The translations under genes were made by a program, and so were the position numbers. The notes below the pieces were generated by a model. The model saw nothing but the letters and a program-made list of their open reading frames with translations. It ran no database searches and was not told where the DNA came from. Shown here piece by piece: positions 1 through 6,223 of a DNA stretch of 34,527 nt. Source of the stretch: Terrimesophilobacter sp044508495 (GTDB lineage Bacteria; Actinomycetota; Actinomycetes; Actinomycetales; Microbacteriaceae); contig JBIQHP010000009.1 of assembly GCA_044508495.1 (NCBI GenBank), positions 1-34,527 of the forward strand, in the 5' to 3' direction. Numbering within the stretch: position 1 is the stretch's first letter; each line of letters starts with the position of its first letter.

Positions 1-171
1 TGCACCCCGGAGATGGCGCGCATCTTCCTCAAGCATGCGCGCGAGGTCATCGAGAGCGGCGAGGAGCAGCTCGTCCCGCTCCTCCACTCCGGCGGCATCG
101 AGCTGCTGCTCGTCTCCCGCGCGACGCCGTACTCGCTCCTCGACCCCGCCCTCGACCCCGCGGAGGGCTGA
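1..171 (+). CDS. C-terminal end of an unidentified protein (5' end outside window)
   Basis: An open frame runs from the first base to a TGA at 169-171 and encodes the last 56 residues of a protein. Its composition is typical of the neighbouring genes: mostly G/C third positions and a mix of charged and hydrophobic residues. A motif such as LLHSGGIELLLVSR suggests a helix followed by a beta strand, but I do not recognise the family. The next gene starts 28 bases downstream in another frame. The call that this is coding rests on frame and codon use only. Confidence 0.55.
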   Translation, partial: CTPEMARIFLKHAREVIESGEEQLVPLLHSGGIELLLVSRATPYSLLDPALDPAEG

Positions 172-187
172 CCGCTTCCGGATGCGG

Positions 188-193
188 GACACT
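188..193 (+). promoter_or_regulatory. Possible leaderless -10 box (GACACT) for the GNAT gene
   Basis: GACACT lies 6 bases before the ATG at 200. That is the same spacing as the better TANNNT boxes elsewhere in the window, but the first base is G instead of T, so this is a weak candidate. Confidence 0.25.
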
Positions 194-199
194 GGTGGG

Positions 200-682
200 A
201 TGCGACTGCGCGATCTCACCCCGCTCGATCTCCCCGTCATCCTCGTCCTCAACAACGCCGCGACGCCGGCGGTGCCGACCGCGACGGAGGAGGAACTGGC
301 TGCGCTGGTCGGGGCGAGCTCGTTCGGCTTCGCCGCGGTGGAGGAGGATGACGTGCTCGGCTTCGTGATCGGCTTCGCGCCGGGCTCCGACTACGCGAGC
401 CCCAACTACCGCTACTTCGAGGATCGCGGGACCGATCACCTCTACGTCGACCGCATCGTCGTCGCCGAGAGCGCACGCGGGATGCGCATCGGCCAGCGGC
501 TGTACGAGCGTGTGATCGCCCTCGCCGTCGAGCAGGGCCGCGCCGAGGTCACCTGCGAGGTCAACCTCGATCCGCCGAACCCCGGCTCGCTCGCCTTCCA
601 CGACCGCATGGGCTTCCGTGAGGTCGGGCAGCAGGAGACCGGCTACGCGACAGTGTCGCTCCTCGCGCGCCGGCTGGCCTAG
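200..682 (+). CDS. GNAT-family N-acetyltransferase
   Basis: This 160-residue protein has the GNAT fold layout. The acetyl-CoA pyrophosphate loop region lies at about residues 82-103 (YVDRIVV, then RGMRIG, where the usual R-G-x-G-x-G/A has Met in place of the middle Gly). A motif B segment, SLAFHDRMGF, lies at about 130-139. The family transfers an acetyl group from acetyl-CoA to an amine; the substrate cannot be read from sequence. I chose the ATG at 200 because it gives a normal N terminus and because a -10-like GACACT sits 6 bases upstream. An in-frame ATG at 182 is possible but has no better signal. The gene converges on dps, whose 3' end lies 19 bases away. Confidence 0.85.
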   Translation: MRLRDLTPLDLPVILVLNNAATPAVPTATEEELAALVGASSFGFAAVEEDDVLGFVIGFAPGSDYASPNYRYFEDRGTDHLYVDRIVVAESARGMRIGQRLYERVIALAVEQGRAEVTCEVNLDPPNPGSLAFHDRMGFREVGQQETGYATVSLLARRLA

Positions 683-701
683 CCGGCGGCAGCCGCCTCG
701 C

Positions 702-1163
702 TCAGCTGCGCTTGCGCGGCTTCTGCGTCTCCGCGCTCACCATCCAGGCGAACTGCTCGGTCTTCTCGATGACGACGTGCAGGATGTCCGCGGTCGTCGG
801 ATCCTCCTCGTCGACGGCGTCATGCACGCGCCTCGCCGTGGCCGCCACGGCCTGCAGCCGCTCGGTCACGAGGCTCACGACCTCCTTGGTGTCGACCTGG
901 TCCGCCGGGAACTTCGCGAGACTCGTGGTCTTGGTGACCGTCTCGGAGCGCCCGTCGGGGAGCGCCTCGAGCGCACGCATCCGCTCGGCCACGACATCCG
1001 AGAGCTCGCGGGCGACGGCGATGATCTCGTCGAGCTGAAGATGCAGGTCTCGGAAGTTCGACCCGACGACGTTCCAGTGCGCCTGCTTGCCCTGGATGCC
1101 GAGCTCGATGAGGTCGACGAGAACGGCTTGCAGGCTGGCGGAGAGTTCTGTGCTTGCTTTCAT
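702..1163 (-). CDS. dps: Dps-family ferritin-like DNA-protection protein
   Basis: This is a complete 153-residue Dps/miniferritin. Family members form a hollow dodecamer that oxidises Fe(II) with H2O2, stores iron and often binds DNA in starved cells. The inter-subunit ferroxidase ligands are all visible at canonical spacing: His29 (in KQAHWN), His41, Asp45, Asp56 and Glu60. The short N-terminal tail has only one Lys before the first helix, and a basic C-terminal tail (KPRKRS) could serve DNA binding. The ATG has no Shine-Dalgarno, but TAGCCT lies 6 bases upstream, so the mRNA is probably leaderless. The gene converges on the GNAT gene and diverges from the M23 peptidase. Confidence 0.93.
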   Translation of the reverse strand: MKASTELSASLQAVLVDLIELGIQGKQAHWNVVGSNFRDLHLQLDEIIAVARELSDVVAERMRALEALPDGRSETVTKTTSLAKFPADQVDTKEVVSLVTERLQAVAATARRVHDAVDEEDPTTADILHVVIEKTEQFAWMVSAETQKPRKRS

Positions 1164-1169
1164 GGGGAC

Positions 1170-1175
1170 AGGCTA
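1170..1175 (-). promoter_or_regulatory. Leaderless -10 box of dps (TAGCCT)
   Basis: On the minus strand TAGCCT is followed by exactly 6 bases (GTCCCC) and then the ATG at 1163. There is no purine-rich ribosome binding site. This is the TANNNT-N6-ATG pattern repeated across the window. Confidence 0.6.
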
Positions 1176-1436
1176 CGCCCGCGATCTCGGGGAAGGCTGG
1201 GTCGCCAGCGGACCGGCACTGCTCGTGCACAGCAAACGCGGAGGTTGGTTCTCCACAATGGATGCCGACGGTGACGAGAGCGCGCGTTCCGCGGTGCGAG
1301 AATCCCGCGGTGACCGAAACCATCGTCCCGAGCGCCCCGGATGGGGTGTCTGCTCCGAGCGCGATGAGGCGCGACTGTCCACGTGCCTGCGCGGTTCGGA
1401 AATCGCGCGGGCCACGAGCCGGAAGATCCCCATACC

Positions 1437-2117
1437 GTGTCCCGTAGCCCCGGCCTGCCCGGCCTCAGCAATCGCTCCGTCCGCAACCTCCGCCATGTGC
1501 GCGCGGTGCGCTCCCTGCGCAGAGCCCTCGTCTCCGCGATCGCCGGCGCGTGCGTCGTGATCGCGGCCGGTGTTGCCGTGCCCGCTTACGCTCAAGCGGT
1601 GACCGAGGCGGCCCAGCCGAAGCCGCAGGAGCTCTCGATCGCGTCGGCGGTCGTCGCAACGGTCGAGCGCGACGGATACACCGTGACGGCACCGCCCCCG
1701 CTGCGCTGGCCGCTCGACACCCTGAGGACCTCGGACGGGTTCGGCCCCCGGGTCGCTCCGTGCGAAGGATGCTCGACGTTCCACCAAGGCGTCGACTTCG
1801 ATCCCGGCTACGGGGCGGAGGTCCACGCGATCGCGGCCGGCGTCGTCATCGAGACGGACAACCCCTTCAACACGAGCCTCGGCGTCCACGTCACGATCGA
1901 GCACGTCATCGAAGGCCGCACGATCGTGAGCGTCTACGCCCACATGCAGTCCGGCTCGATGACGCTCAGGGTCGGCGACGAGGTCGCGGTCGGTCAGGTC
2001 ATCGGCCTCGTCGGGTCGACCGGAGCGAGCACCGGTCCGCACCTGCACTTCGAGATCCGTCTCGACGGCACGACCCCGGTCGATCCGATCCCCTGGATGC
2101 GCGCCCGCCTCGGGTAG
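1437..2117 (+). CDS. Secreted M23-family metallopeptidase (LytM-like)
   Basis: The protein has an arginine-rich N terminus, a hydrophobic signal segment ending in AYA-Q, and a C-terminal M23 zinc peptidase domain. Zinc ligands are visible in HQGVDF (His116, Asp120, numbered from this start) and in the HLHFE motif (His202, His204), with a further His in YAHMQS. M23 enzymes cut peptidoglycan cross-bridges, so the likely site of action is the cell wall. Two Cys (APCEGC) just before the first His could form a disulfide. The start is uncertain: GTG 1437 has a GGAAG upstream, but GTG 1497 or 1506 would give a signal peptide of more usual length. About 270 bases without a gene precede it; I see only small direct repeats there. 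Confidence 0.85.
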   Translation: MSRSPGLPGLSNRSVRNLRHVRAVRSLRRALVSAIAGACVVIAAGVAVPAYAQAVTEAAQPKPQELSIASAVVATVERDGYTVTAPPPLRWPLDTLRTSDGFGPRVAPCEGCSTFHQGVDFDPGYGAEVHAIAAGVVIETDNPFNTSLGVHVTIEHVIEGRTIVSVYAHMQSGSMTLRVGDEVAVGQVIGLVGSTGASTGPHLHFEIRLDGTTPVDPIPWMRARLG

Positions 2118-2137
2118 GCCGCCCGCCCGCGAGGCAC

Positions 2138-2143
2138 TACATT
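2138..2143 (+). promoter_or_regulatory. Leaderless -10 box (TACATT) of the glycosyltransferase gene
   Basis: TACATT stands 8 bases before the ATG at 2152. The 8 bases contain GGGGA, so a ribosome binding site cannot be excluded, but transcription would start at or almost at the ATG. Confidence 0.5.
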
Positions 2144-2151
2144 GGGGACTG

Positions 2152-2973
2152 ATGTCCAGCCCACACCCCGCCGTCTCGATCGTCATCCCCGCCTACAACG
2201 AGGAGGCGTCCATTCGCGCGTGCGTCATGGCGGCGATCCTCCAGACCGTCCCGGCGAGCGAGATCATCGTCGTCGACAACCGCTCGACCGACGGCACGGC
2301 CGCGATCGTGGCGGCCATCCAGGAGGAGCACCCCGACGTTCCCCTGCTGTACTTCCAGCAGAACGAAGAGCAGGGGCTCGTTCCCACGCGCAACTTCGGG
2401 CTCGATCGCGCCCAGGGCACCGTCATCGGCCGGATCGACGCCGACTCGGTCATCGAGCCGAACTGGGTGGAGGAGGTGCAGAAGGCCTTCGCGGAAGAGA
2501 GCGTCGCGGCGGCGACCGGTCCGGTGCTCTACTACGACATGCCGCTGCGCCGGTTCGGGCTCAAGGCGGACGACCGCGTTCGCCGCATCATCCTCAGGCT
2601 CACGAGGGACTACCACTTCTTGTTCGGCAGCAACATGGCCATCCGGCGCACCGCCTGGCTCGCCATCCGCGATCAGACCTGCCGTGACGAGGTCGACGAG
2701 CTGCACGAGGACATCGACCTCTCGGTGCACCTCGCGCAGAACGACCTCACGGTCGTCTACGTCCCCACGATGGTGAGCGGGATGTCCGCGCGGCGCCTCG
2801 AGGACTCCCCCCGCGACTACGCCTACTACGTCCGCCGCTTCGAGCGCACCTATGCACGGCACGGGCTCATGAACCCGGTGCTCAGGGCGCCCATGTTCGT
2901 GTTCTTCGCGATCTACCCGGTGCTCAAGCCGGTGCGCGCGTTTCGGCAGCGCCGCGCCGCGCGCACGGCCTGA
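2152..2973 (+). CDS. Family 2 glycosyltransferase
   Basis: This 273-residue protein has a GT-A fold. The nucleotide-binding start is SIVIPAYNEE (residues 9-18), followed by VVDNRSTDG at 40-48. The metal-binding D-x-D is RIDADS at 94-99, and an acidic pair (HEDID) near residue 183 could hold the catalytic base. Such enzymes transfer a sugar from a nucleotide-sugar to a cell-wall or lipid acceptor. The C terminus has one hydrophobic stretch (FVFFAIYPVL, near 252) that may touch the membrane, followed by a very basic tail. The donor and acceptor cannot be inferred. The gene follows the M23 peptidase by 34 bases and has its own -10 box. Confidence 0.88.
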   Translation: MSSPHPAVSIVIPAYNEEASIRACVMAAILQTVPASEIIVVDNRSTDGTAAIVAAIQEEHPDVPLLYFQQNEEQGLVPTRNFGLDRAQGTVIGRIDADSVIEPNWVEEVQKAFAEESVAAATGPVLYYDMPLRRFGLKADDRVRRIILRLTRDYHFLFGSNMAIRRTAWLAIRDQTCRDEVDELHEDIDLSVHLAQNDLTVVYVPTMVSGMSARRLEDSPRDYAYYVRRFERTYARHGLMNPVLRAPMFVFFAIYPVLKPVRAFRQRRAARTA

Positions 2974-2990
2974 CTGTCGCCCGGCCCGGT

Positions 2991-2996
2991 TAGCCT
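2991..2996 (+). promoter_or_regulatory. Leaderless -10 box of dinB (TAGCCT)
   Basis: TAGCCT is followed by 6 bases and the ATG at 3003. I see no LexA-like palindrome around it, so damage induction is not supported from the sequence. Confidence 0.55.
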
Positions 2997-3002
2997 GAGG
3001 GC

Positions 3003-4250
3003 ATGGGCAGGCAGGACGGAAGCGCGCGGCAGGTGAGCGCGGCATCCGTGGACAGCTCGACGGCGACGATCCTGCACGTCGATCTCGATGCGTTCTTCGC
3101 CTCCGTGGAACTACTCGACCGTCCCGACCTCGTCGACGAGCCCGTCGTCGTCGCCCACGACTCGGCGCGCTCGGTCGTGACGGCGGCGAACTATCCTGCG
3201 CGGAAGTTCGGCGTGCGCTCGGCCATCCCGCTCGCCCGCGCCCTTCAGCTGTGCCCGGGAGCGATCGTGCTCGAGCCGCACTTCGAGAAGTACCGGCACT
3301 ACTCCCACCAGGTCATGGCGATCTTCGACGACATGACCCCGATCGTCGAGCGGCTCGGCATCGACGAGGCGTTCCTGGATGTCGCGGGCGCGCGCGGCGT
3401 CATCGGCTCGCCCGCCGACGTGGGCGCCCTCATCCGCTCACGGGTCCGCGCCGAGACCGGGCTCGCCTGCTCGGTCGGGGCCGCCGCGACGAAGTTCGTC
3501 GCCAAGCTCGCCTCCGGTCGCGCCAAGCCGGACGGCCTGCTCGTGATCCCGAAGGCGGAGACGCTCGCGTTCCTGCACCCGCTGACGGTGGGAGCGCTGT
3601 GGGGCGTCGGCGCCGTCACGGAGAAGGCGCTGCTCGGCCGGGGACTCCACACGATCGGGGATATCGCCGGAACCCCGGTCGGGGTTCTGCGACGCATCGT
3701 CGGGGAGGCCGGTGCCGCCAAGCTTCACGATCTCGCCAACGGCATCGACCCGCGCCGCGTGACTCGCGACACGGTCGACAAGAGCGTCGGCCACGAGGTG
3801 ACCTTCGAGGTCGACGTGTCGGACTCGGCGGTGCTGCGCCGGGAGCTCCTGCGCCAGGCGACGCTGGTGGGCAGGCGGCTGCGCGCATCCGGAGTCGAGG
3901 GGCGCACGGTCGTGCTCAAGCTGCGCTACGCCGACTTCACGACCATCACCCGCTCGAGGACGCTCGCCGAGCCCACGGATGTCGGGCGCCGGATCGCCGA
4001 GGAGGTGCGCTCGATCTACGAGGCCGTCGGCGCGCATCCGCCGGTCCGGCTCATCGGGGTGCGCATGGAGCAGCTCGCCGAGAAGGGCACCGGCGCGAAG
4101 GGCCTCTGGGATGACGACGAGGACTGGCGGGGCGCCGAGCGGGCGATCGACGATGTGGGGGAGCGGTTCGGCCGCGATCTCGTGCGGCCGGCTTCGCTCC
4201 TGCGGCCCGCCGCAGAGCTCGGCCCCTCCAAGCGGCGCCCCCATCTCTGA
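3003..4250 (+). CDS. dinB: Y-family DNA polymerase IV (DinB)
   Basis: This complete 415-residue translesion polymerase copies past damaged bases without proofreading. The palm motif HVDLDAFFASVE (residues 25-36) supplies the first metal-binding Asp (Asp27) and the FF steric-gate region that excludes ribonucleotides. The second catalytic pair is Asp121-Glu122 in GIDEAFLDV. The SVGAAATKFVAKLAS motif, helix-hairpin-helix thumb (SALWGVG-like) and little-finger domain follow in order. The usual family length is about 350-400, and the extra length is a basic, Pro-rich tail ending RRPHL. No clear C-terminal QxxLF clamp-binding motif is visible. The start at 3003 is supported by the -10 box and by alignment of the catalytic core. 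Confidence 0.94.
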   Translation: MGRQDGSARQVSAASVDSSTATILHVDLDAFFASVELLDRPDLVDEPVVVAHDSARSVVTAANYPARKFGVRSAIPLARALQLCPGAIVLEPHFEKYRHYSHQVMAIFDDMTPIVERLGIDEAFLDVAGARGVIGSPADVGALIRSRVRAETGLACSVGAAATKFVAKLASGRAKPDGLLVIPKAETLAFLHPLTVGALWGVGAVTEKALLGRGLHTIGDIAGTPVGVLRRIVGEAGAAKLHDLANGIDPRRVTRDTVDKSVGHEVTFEVDVSDSAVLRRELLRQATLVGRRLRASGVEGRTVVLKLRYADFTTITRSRTLAEPTDVGRRIAEEVRSIYEAVGAHPPVRLIGVRMEQLAEKGTGAKGLWDDDEDWRGAERAIDDVGERFGRDLVRPASLLRPAAELGPSKRRPHL

Positions 4251-4252
4251 TG

Positions 4253-4313
4253 CTGGTCTCGATACACCGGGCTCGACTGCTCCCGCCGGTTGAGTAGCGC
4301 GTATCGAAACCAG
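4253..4313. repeat. REP-like inverted repeat with TGGTYTCGATAC arms
   Basis: The left arm 4253-4265 and right arm 4301-4313 are inverted copies matching at 12 of 13 bases. The right half reads GTTGAGTAGCGCGTATCGAA. From memory this sequence is a common intergenic repeat in Microbacteriaceae genomes. It directly follows the dinB stop and could act as a terminator. I see only one copy in the window. Confidence 0.65.
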
Positions 4314-4333
4314 CGGCCCGTCGCCCGTTCGCG

Positions 4334-4339
4334 TAGCGT
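4334..4339 (+). promoter_or_regulatory. Leaderless -10 box (TAGCGT)
   Basis: TAGCGT lies 6 bases before the ATG at 4346, with no Shine-Dalgarno between them. Confidence 0.55.
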
Positions 4340-4345
4340 TGAAGC

Positions 4346-4798
4346 ATGACGATCGAACCGGGATCGAGCCCAGATCACCCCCTCGACAACACGACCGGAT
4401 GGGTCGCCGCCCACATCAAGGCTTTCGACGATCCGGAGGGTGCCGAAGCGCCGGCCCAGCGCGGTGCACCGCTCTTGCTGATCACGACGAAGGGTGCCAG
4501 GTCAGGCGTATGGCGCCGCACGGCGCTCATCTACGGGGAGGACGCCGGCCGGTACCTCATCGTCGCCTCGAAGGGCGGTCATCCGAATCCGCCGGGGTGG
4601 TACGTCAACCTGAGCGCGAACCCGGAGGTGCGCGTCCAGGTGAAGGACCGGACCTTCGACGCGGTCGCGCGGACGGCGACACCCGAGGAGAAGCCGGCGC
4701 TCTGGGAGCTCATGGCCGAGATCTGGCCGGACTACCGCCGATACCAGGAGAAAACCGATCGGGACATCCCGGTCGTCATCCTCGATCCCGTTCGCTAG
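4346..4798 (+). CDS. Deazaflavin (F420)-dependent nitroreductase-like protein, DUF385/Ddn family
   Basis: This 150-residue protein belongs to the split-barrel FDOR family typified by mycobacterial Ddn. Family hallmarks are visible: LLLITTKGARSGVWRRTALIY, then LIVASKGGHPNPPGWYVNL and NPEVRVQVKDR. Members bind the actinobacterial deazaflavin cofactor F420 and reduce small molecules such as quinones or nitro compounds; the real substrate here is unknown. The presence of a second F420-type enzyme at 6224-7147 supports the idea that this organism makes F420. The stop codon at 4796-4798 abuts the first copy of the 85-bp repeat, which begins two bases later. Confidence 0.88.
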   Translation: MTIEPGSSPDHPLDNTTGWVAAHIKAFDDPEGAEAPAQRGAPLLLITTKGARSGVWRRTALIYGEDAGRYLIVASKGGHPNPPGWYVNLSANPEVRVQVKDRTFDAVARTATPEEKPALWELMAEIWPDYRRYQEKTDRDIPVVILDPVR

Positions 4799-4799
4799 G

Positions 4800-4885
4800 A
4801 ACCCGTTTCAAGGAGTTTCTGCGTCCGAAGGCCCTGTTTCCCTGGCGGCAGGCTCCGGATGCCCTCGATCTCCTTGAAACGGGTT
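4800..4885. repeat. 85-bp palindromic repeat, copy 1 (perfect 16-bp arms)
   Basis: The left arm 4800-4815 (AACCCGTTTCAAGGAG) and right arm 4870-4885 are perfect 16-base inverted copies around a 54-base middle. The element lies between two convergent genes, so it could be a two-way terminator. Diverged copies are at 6110-6191 and 34092-34174. It also supplies coding sequence for the end of the minus-strand nucleotidyltransferase. Confidence 0.85.
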
Positions 4886-5662
4886 AAGGACGGGCCAGCC
4901 GAGGCGGCGGCGCAGAGCGTTGACGGCCTCCGCCGGGAACTCGTCCCAGCCCGGGGCGAGCTCGCGTTCAGCGAGGTCGAGCAGGGTGCGCGCCGCCGTC
5001 TCGACATCCGCTTCGAGGGCGCGCCCGATGGCCGCGCCGGCCTCCGGGTAGGCCAGCTCGAACCGCCGCCGCGGCTCGAGGCTGTCGAGCGCGTCCGGAC
5101 GATCCCCGTGGATGCGGCTCCGCCAGACGTCGACGAGACGACTCACGGCCGCGCTGCGCACCGCGGCCCCCGCCATGATGACCTCGCCCCGCCGGTGCCG
5201 GCCCACGCCGACGAGCAGGAGGGTGAGGAAGATGCGGATGTCGCGCGCGGCATCCGCCCGCTCGCCCGGCTTCTCCTTGGCCGAGATCGTGCGCATCGTC
5301 TCCGCGACGCCGCCGCGATCCAGCACGACCTCGTAGTCGTCGGCCTCCCAGCCGAGAAGCTCCTCGAGGGAGGCCACGTCGAACTCTAGGACGTGGCCGT
5401 CGTCGTAGAAGGCCTTGAACCCCTCCTCGGGGTCGGCGGCGCTGAGCGCGAGCCGGTCGAAGCGCGGAAGCCAGGCGAGGTCGGCCTTGAGCGCATCCTG
5501 GGCCCCGGGGTCCGTGATGACCGCGAAGTCGTGGTCCGACCACTCGTCGAGCCGCGAACGGTCCGCCGTCGACCCCATGAGCACGAGCCCGATCACGCCC
5601 GGCAGGTCCTCGACCCTCGCGAGAAGCTCGGCGCTGAACTGCTCGAATGCGGCACGGTCCAT
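4808..5662 (-). CDS. Nucleotidyltransferase-domain protein (aminoglycoside adenylyltransferase-like fold)
   Basis: This 284-residue protein starts with a minimal nucleotidyltransferase fold: Gly30-Ser31 in LVLMGSTADRS, followed by Asp43 and Asp45 in WSDHDFAVI. The GS-x(n)-DxD set binds Mg-NTP. The rest is helical, resembling stand-alone proteins annotated as nucleotidyltransferase-domain or streptomycin-adenylyltransferase-like. The acceptor substrate, and any role in drug resistance, cannot be claimed. The last roughly 25 residues (from NPFQGD on) and the TGA at 4808-4810 are encoded by the 85-bp repeat, so the ancestral C terminus probably ended near RRLGWPVL. The ATG at 5662 has TAGGCT 6 bases upstream. 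Confidence 0.8.
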   Translation of the reverse strand: MDRAAFEQFSAELLARVEDLPGVIGLVLMGSTADRSRLDEWSDHDFAVITDPGAQDALKADLAWLPRFDRLALSAADPEEGFKAFYDDGHVLEFDVASLEELLGWEADDYEVVLDRGGVAETMRTISAKEKPGERADAARDIRIFLTLLLVGVGRHRRGEVIMAGAAVRSAAVSRLVDVWRSRIHGDRPDALDSLEPRRRFELAYPEAGAAIGRALEADVETAARTLLDLAERELAPGWDEFPAEAVNALRRRLGWPVLNPFQGDRGHPEPAARETGPSDAETP

Positions 5663-5668
5663 GCCGAG

Positions 5669-5674
5669 AGCCTA
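5669..5674 (-). promoter_or_regulatory. Leaderless -10 box (TAGGCT) of the nucleotidyltransferase gene
   Basis: On the minus strand TAGGCT is followed by CTCGGC and then the ATG at 5662, giving 6-base spacing. The divergent box TAGAAT at 5698-5703 serves the plus strand. Confidence 0.55.
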
Positions 5675-5697
5675 GGGCGTCTCGGCGTGGCGGGCGC

Positions 5698-5703
5698 TAG
5701 AAT
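5698..5703 (+). promoter_or_regulatory. -10 box TAGAAT upstream of a 22-codon ORF and the S1-like gene
   Basis: TAGAAT is one of the best TANNNT matches in the window. It is followed by 6 bases and a GTG at 5710. Transcription from it would also reach the S1-like gene at 5824 with about 115 bases of leader. Confidence 0.55.
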
Positions 5704-5709
5704 CGCGGC

Positions 5710-5778
5710 GTGAAGATCGGGATGGTGCCGGACGCGATGCGCGGCACGAAACGGAAGGGCTACCCGGCCGACCCGTGA
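5710..5778 (+). CDS. Possible leaderless 22-codon peptide upstream of the S1-like gene
   Basis: A GTG lies 6 bases after a strong TAGAAT box and opens a 22-codon frame ending in TGA at 5776-5778. The peptide begins MKIGMVPDAMRG and ends KGYPADP; it is basic in the middle and has no membrane segment. It precedes the S1-like RNA-binding protein gene by 45 bases. It could be a real small protein, a leader peptide, or simply an untranslated leader with a chance frame. The evidence is position only; I know of no family. Confidence 0.3.
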   Translation: MKIGMVPDAMRGTKRKGYPADP

Positions 5779-5823
5779 TCCGTCCGTCCTCCTTCGCCCG
5801 ATTCAGGGAGAGGGGGTGGATGC

Positions 5824-6021
5824 ATGAACGATCAGCCTCTCGCGGCCGGTGATGTGATCACCGCGACCGTCACGAAGTCGTTGCCGTTCGGTGTTCTCGT
5901 GGAGTATGCCGACGTGCCCGGTCTCGTCAAGAGCGCGCAGGGCGAGCTCGGCGCCGAGCTGAGCCTGCGCGTGCTCGAGTTCGACCCGGCGGAGCGCCGG
6001 TTCTCGGCCGAACTCGCGTGA
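5824..6021 (+). CDS. Small S1-like RNA-binding domain protein
   Basis: This 65-residue protein consists almost wholly of one S1/OB-type beta barrel: GDVITATVTKSLPFGVLVE (strands 1-3), VPGLVKS, then GAELSLRVLEFD and a closing strand, RRFSAEL. S1 domains bind single-stranded RNA. As a stand-alone module it could act in RNA turnover or translation, but the target is unknown. A purine-rich tract (GGGAGAGGGGG) about 9-19 bases before the ATG is a plausible ribosome binding site. Transcription probably starts at about 5710. The gene faces the LLM oxidoreductase, with repeat copy 2 between them. Confidence 0.75.
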   Translation: MNDQPLAAGDVITATVTKSLPFGVLVEYADVPGLVKSAQGELGAELSLRVLEFDPAERRFSAELA

Positions 6022-6109
6022 ACCGGGGTGCGGGCGCGCGGACTGACGCGCGCCCGCACCCTTGCATCCGTTAGGAGAGGCGGGACTCTCGGTTCCAACT
6101 CCGTGGCCC

Positions 6110-6191
6110 AACCGTTTCAAGGACTTCCTGCCTCCAAGGCCCCTGCTCAGCAATGTACTGCTCGACACGCACGGGATCTCCTTGAAATGGG
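6110..6191. repeat. 85-bp palindromic repeat, copy 2 (diverged)
   Basis: The left arm is AACCGTTTCAAGGA at 6110-6123 and the right arm is CTCCTTGAAATGGG at 6178-6191. The left half continues with a sequence close to that of copy 1 (TTCCTGCCTCCAAGGCCC against TTTCTGCGTCCGAAGGCCC), showing common origin beyond the arms. It lies between convergent genes, as copy 1 does. Confidence 0.75.
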
Positions 6192-6223
6192 AGGTACTGG
6201 AGGGGCGGGAGGCGGCGTCAGGA

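Noticed and set aside
683..701. Terminator between the GNAT and dps genes
   Set aside because: Only a 5-bp GGCGG/CCGCC stem without a T-run; too weak to call.
1164..1436. Possible c-di-AMP (ydaO-type) riboswitch before the M23 peptidase gene
   Set aside because: Cell-wall hydrolase genes of actinobacteria often carry one, but the conserved aptamer segments are not present in order; only short CCGCGGT repeats are seen.
3003..3100. LexA-controlled dinB
   Set aside because: No GAAC-N4-GTTC-like palindrome is present around the start; only the leaderless -10 box is visible.
4808..5662. Aminoglycoside resistance gene
   Set aside because: Only the generic GS...DxD nucleotidyltransferase motif is visible, which is not enough to assign an antibiotic substrate.
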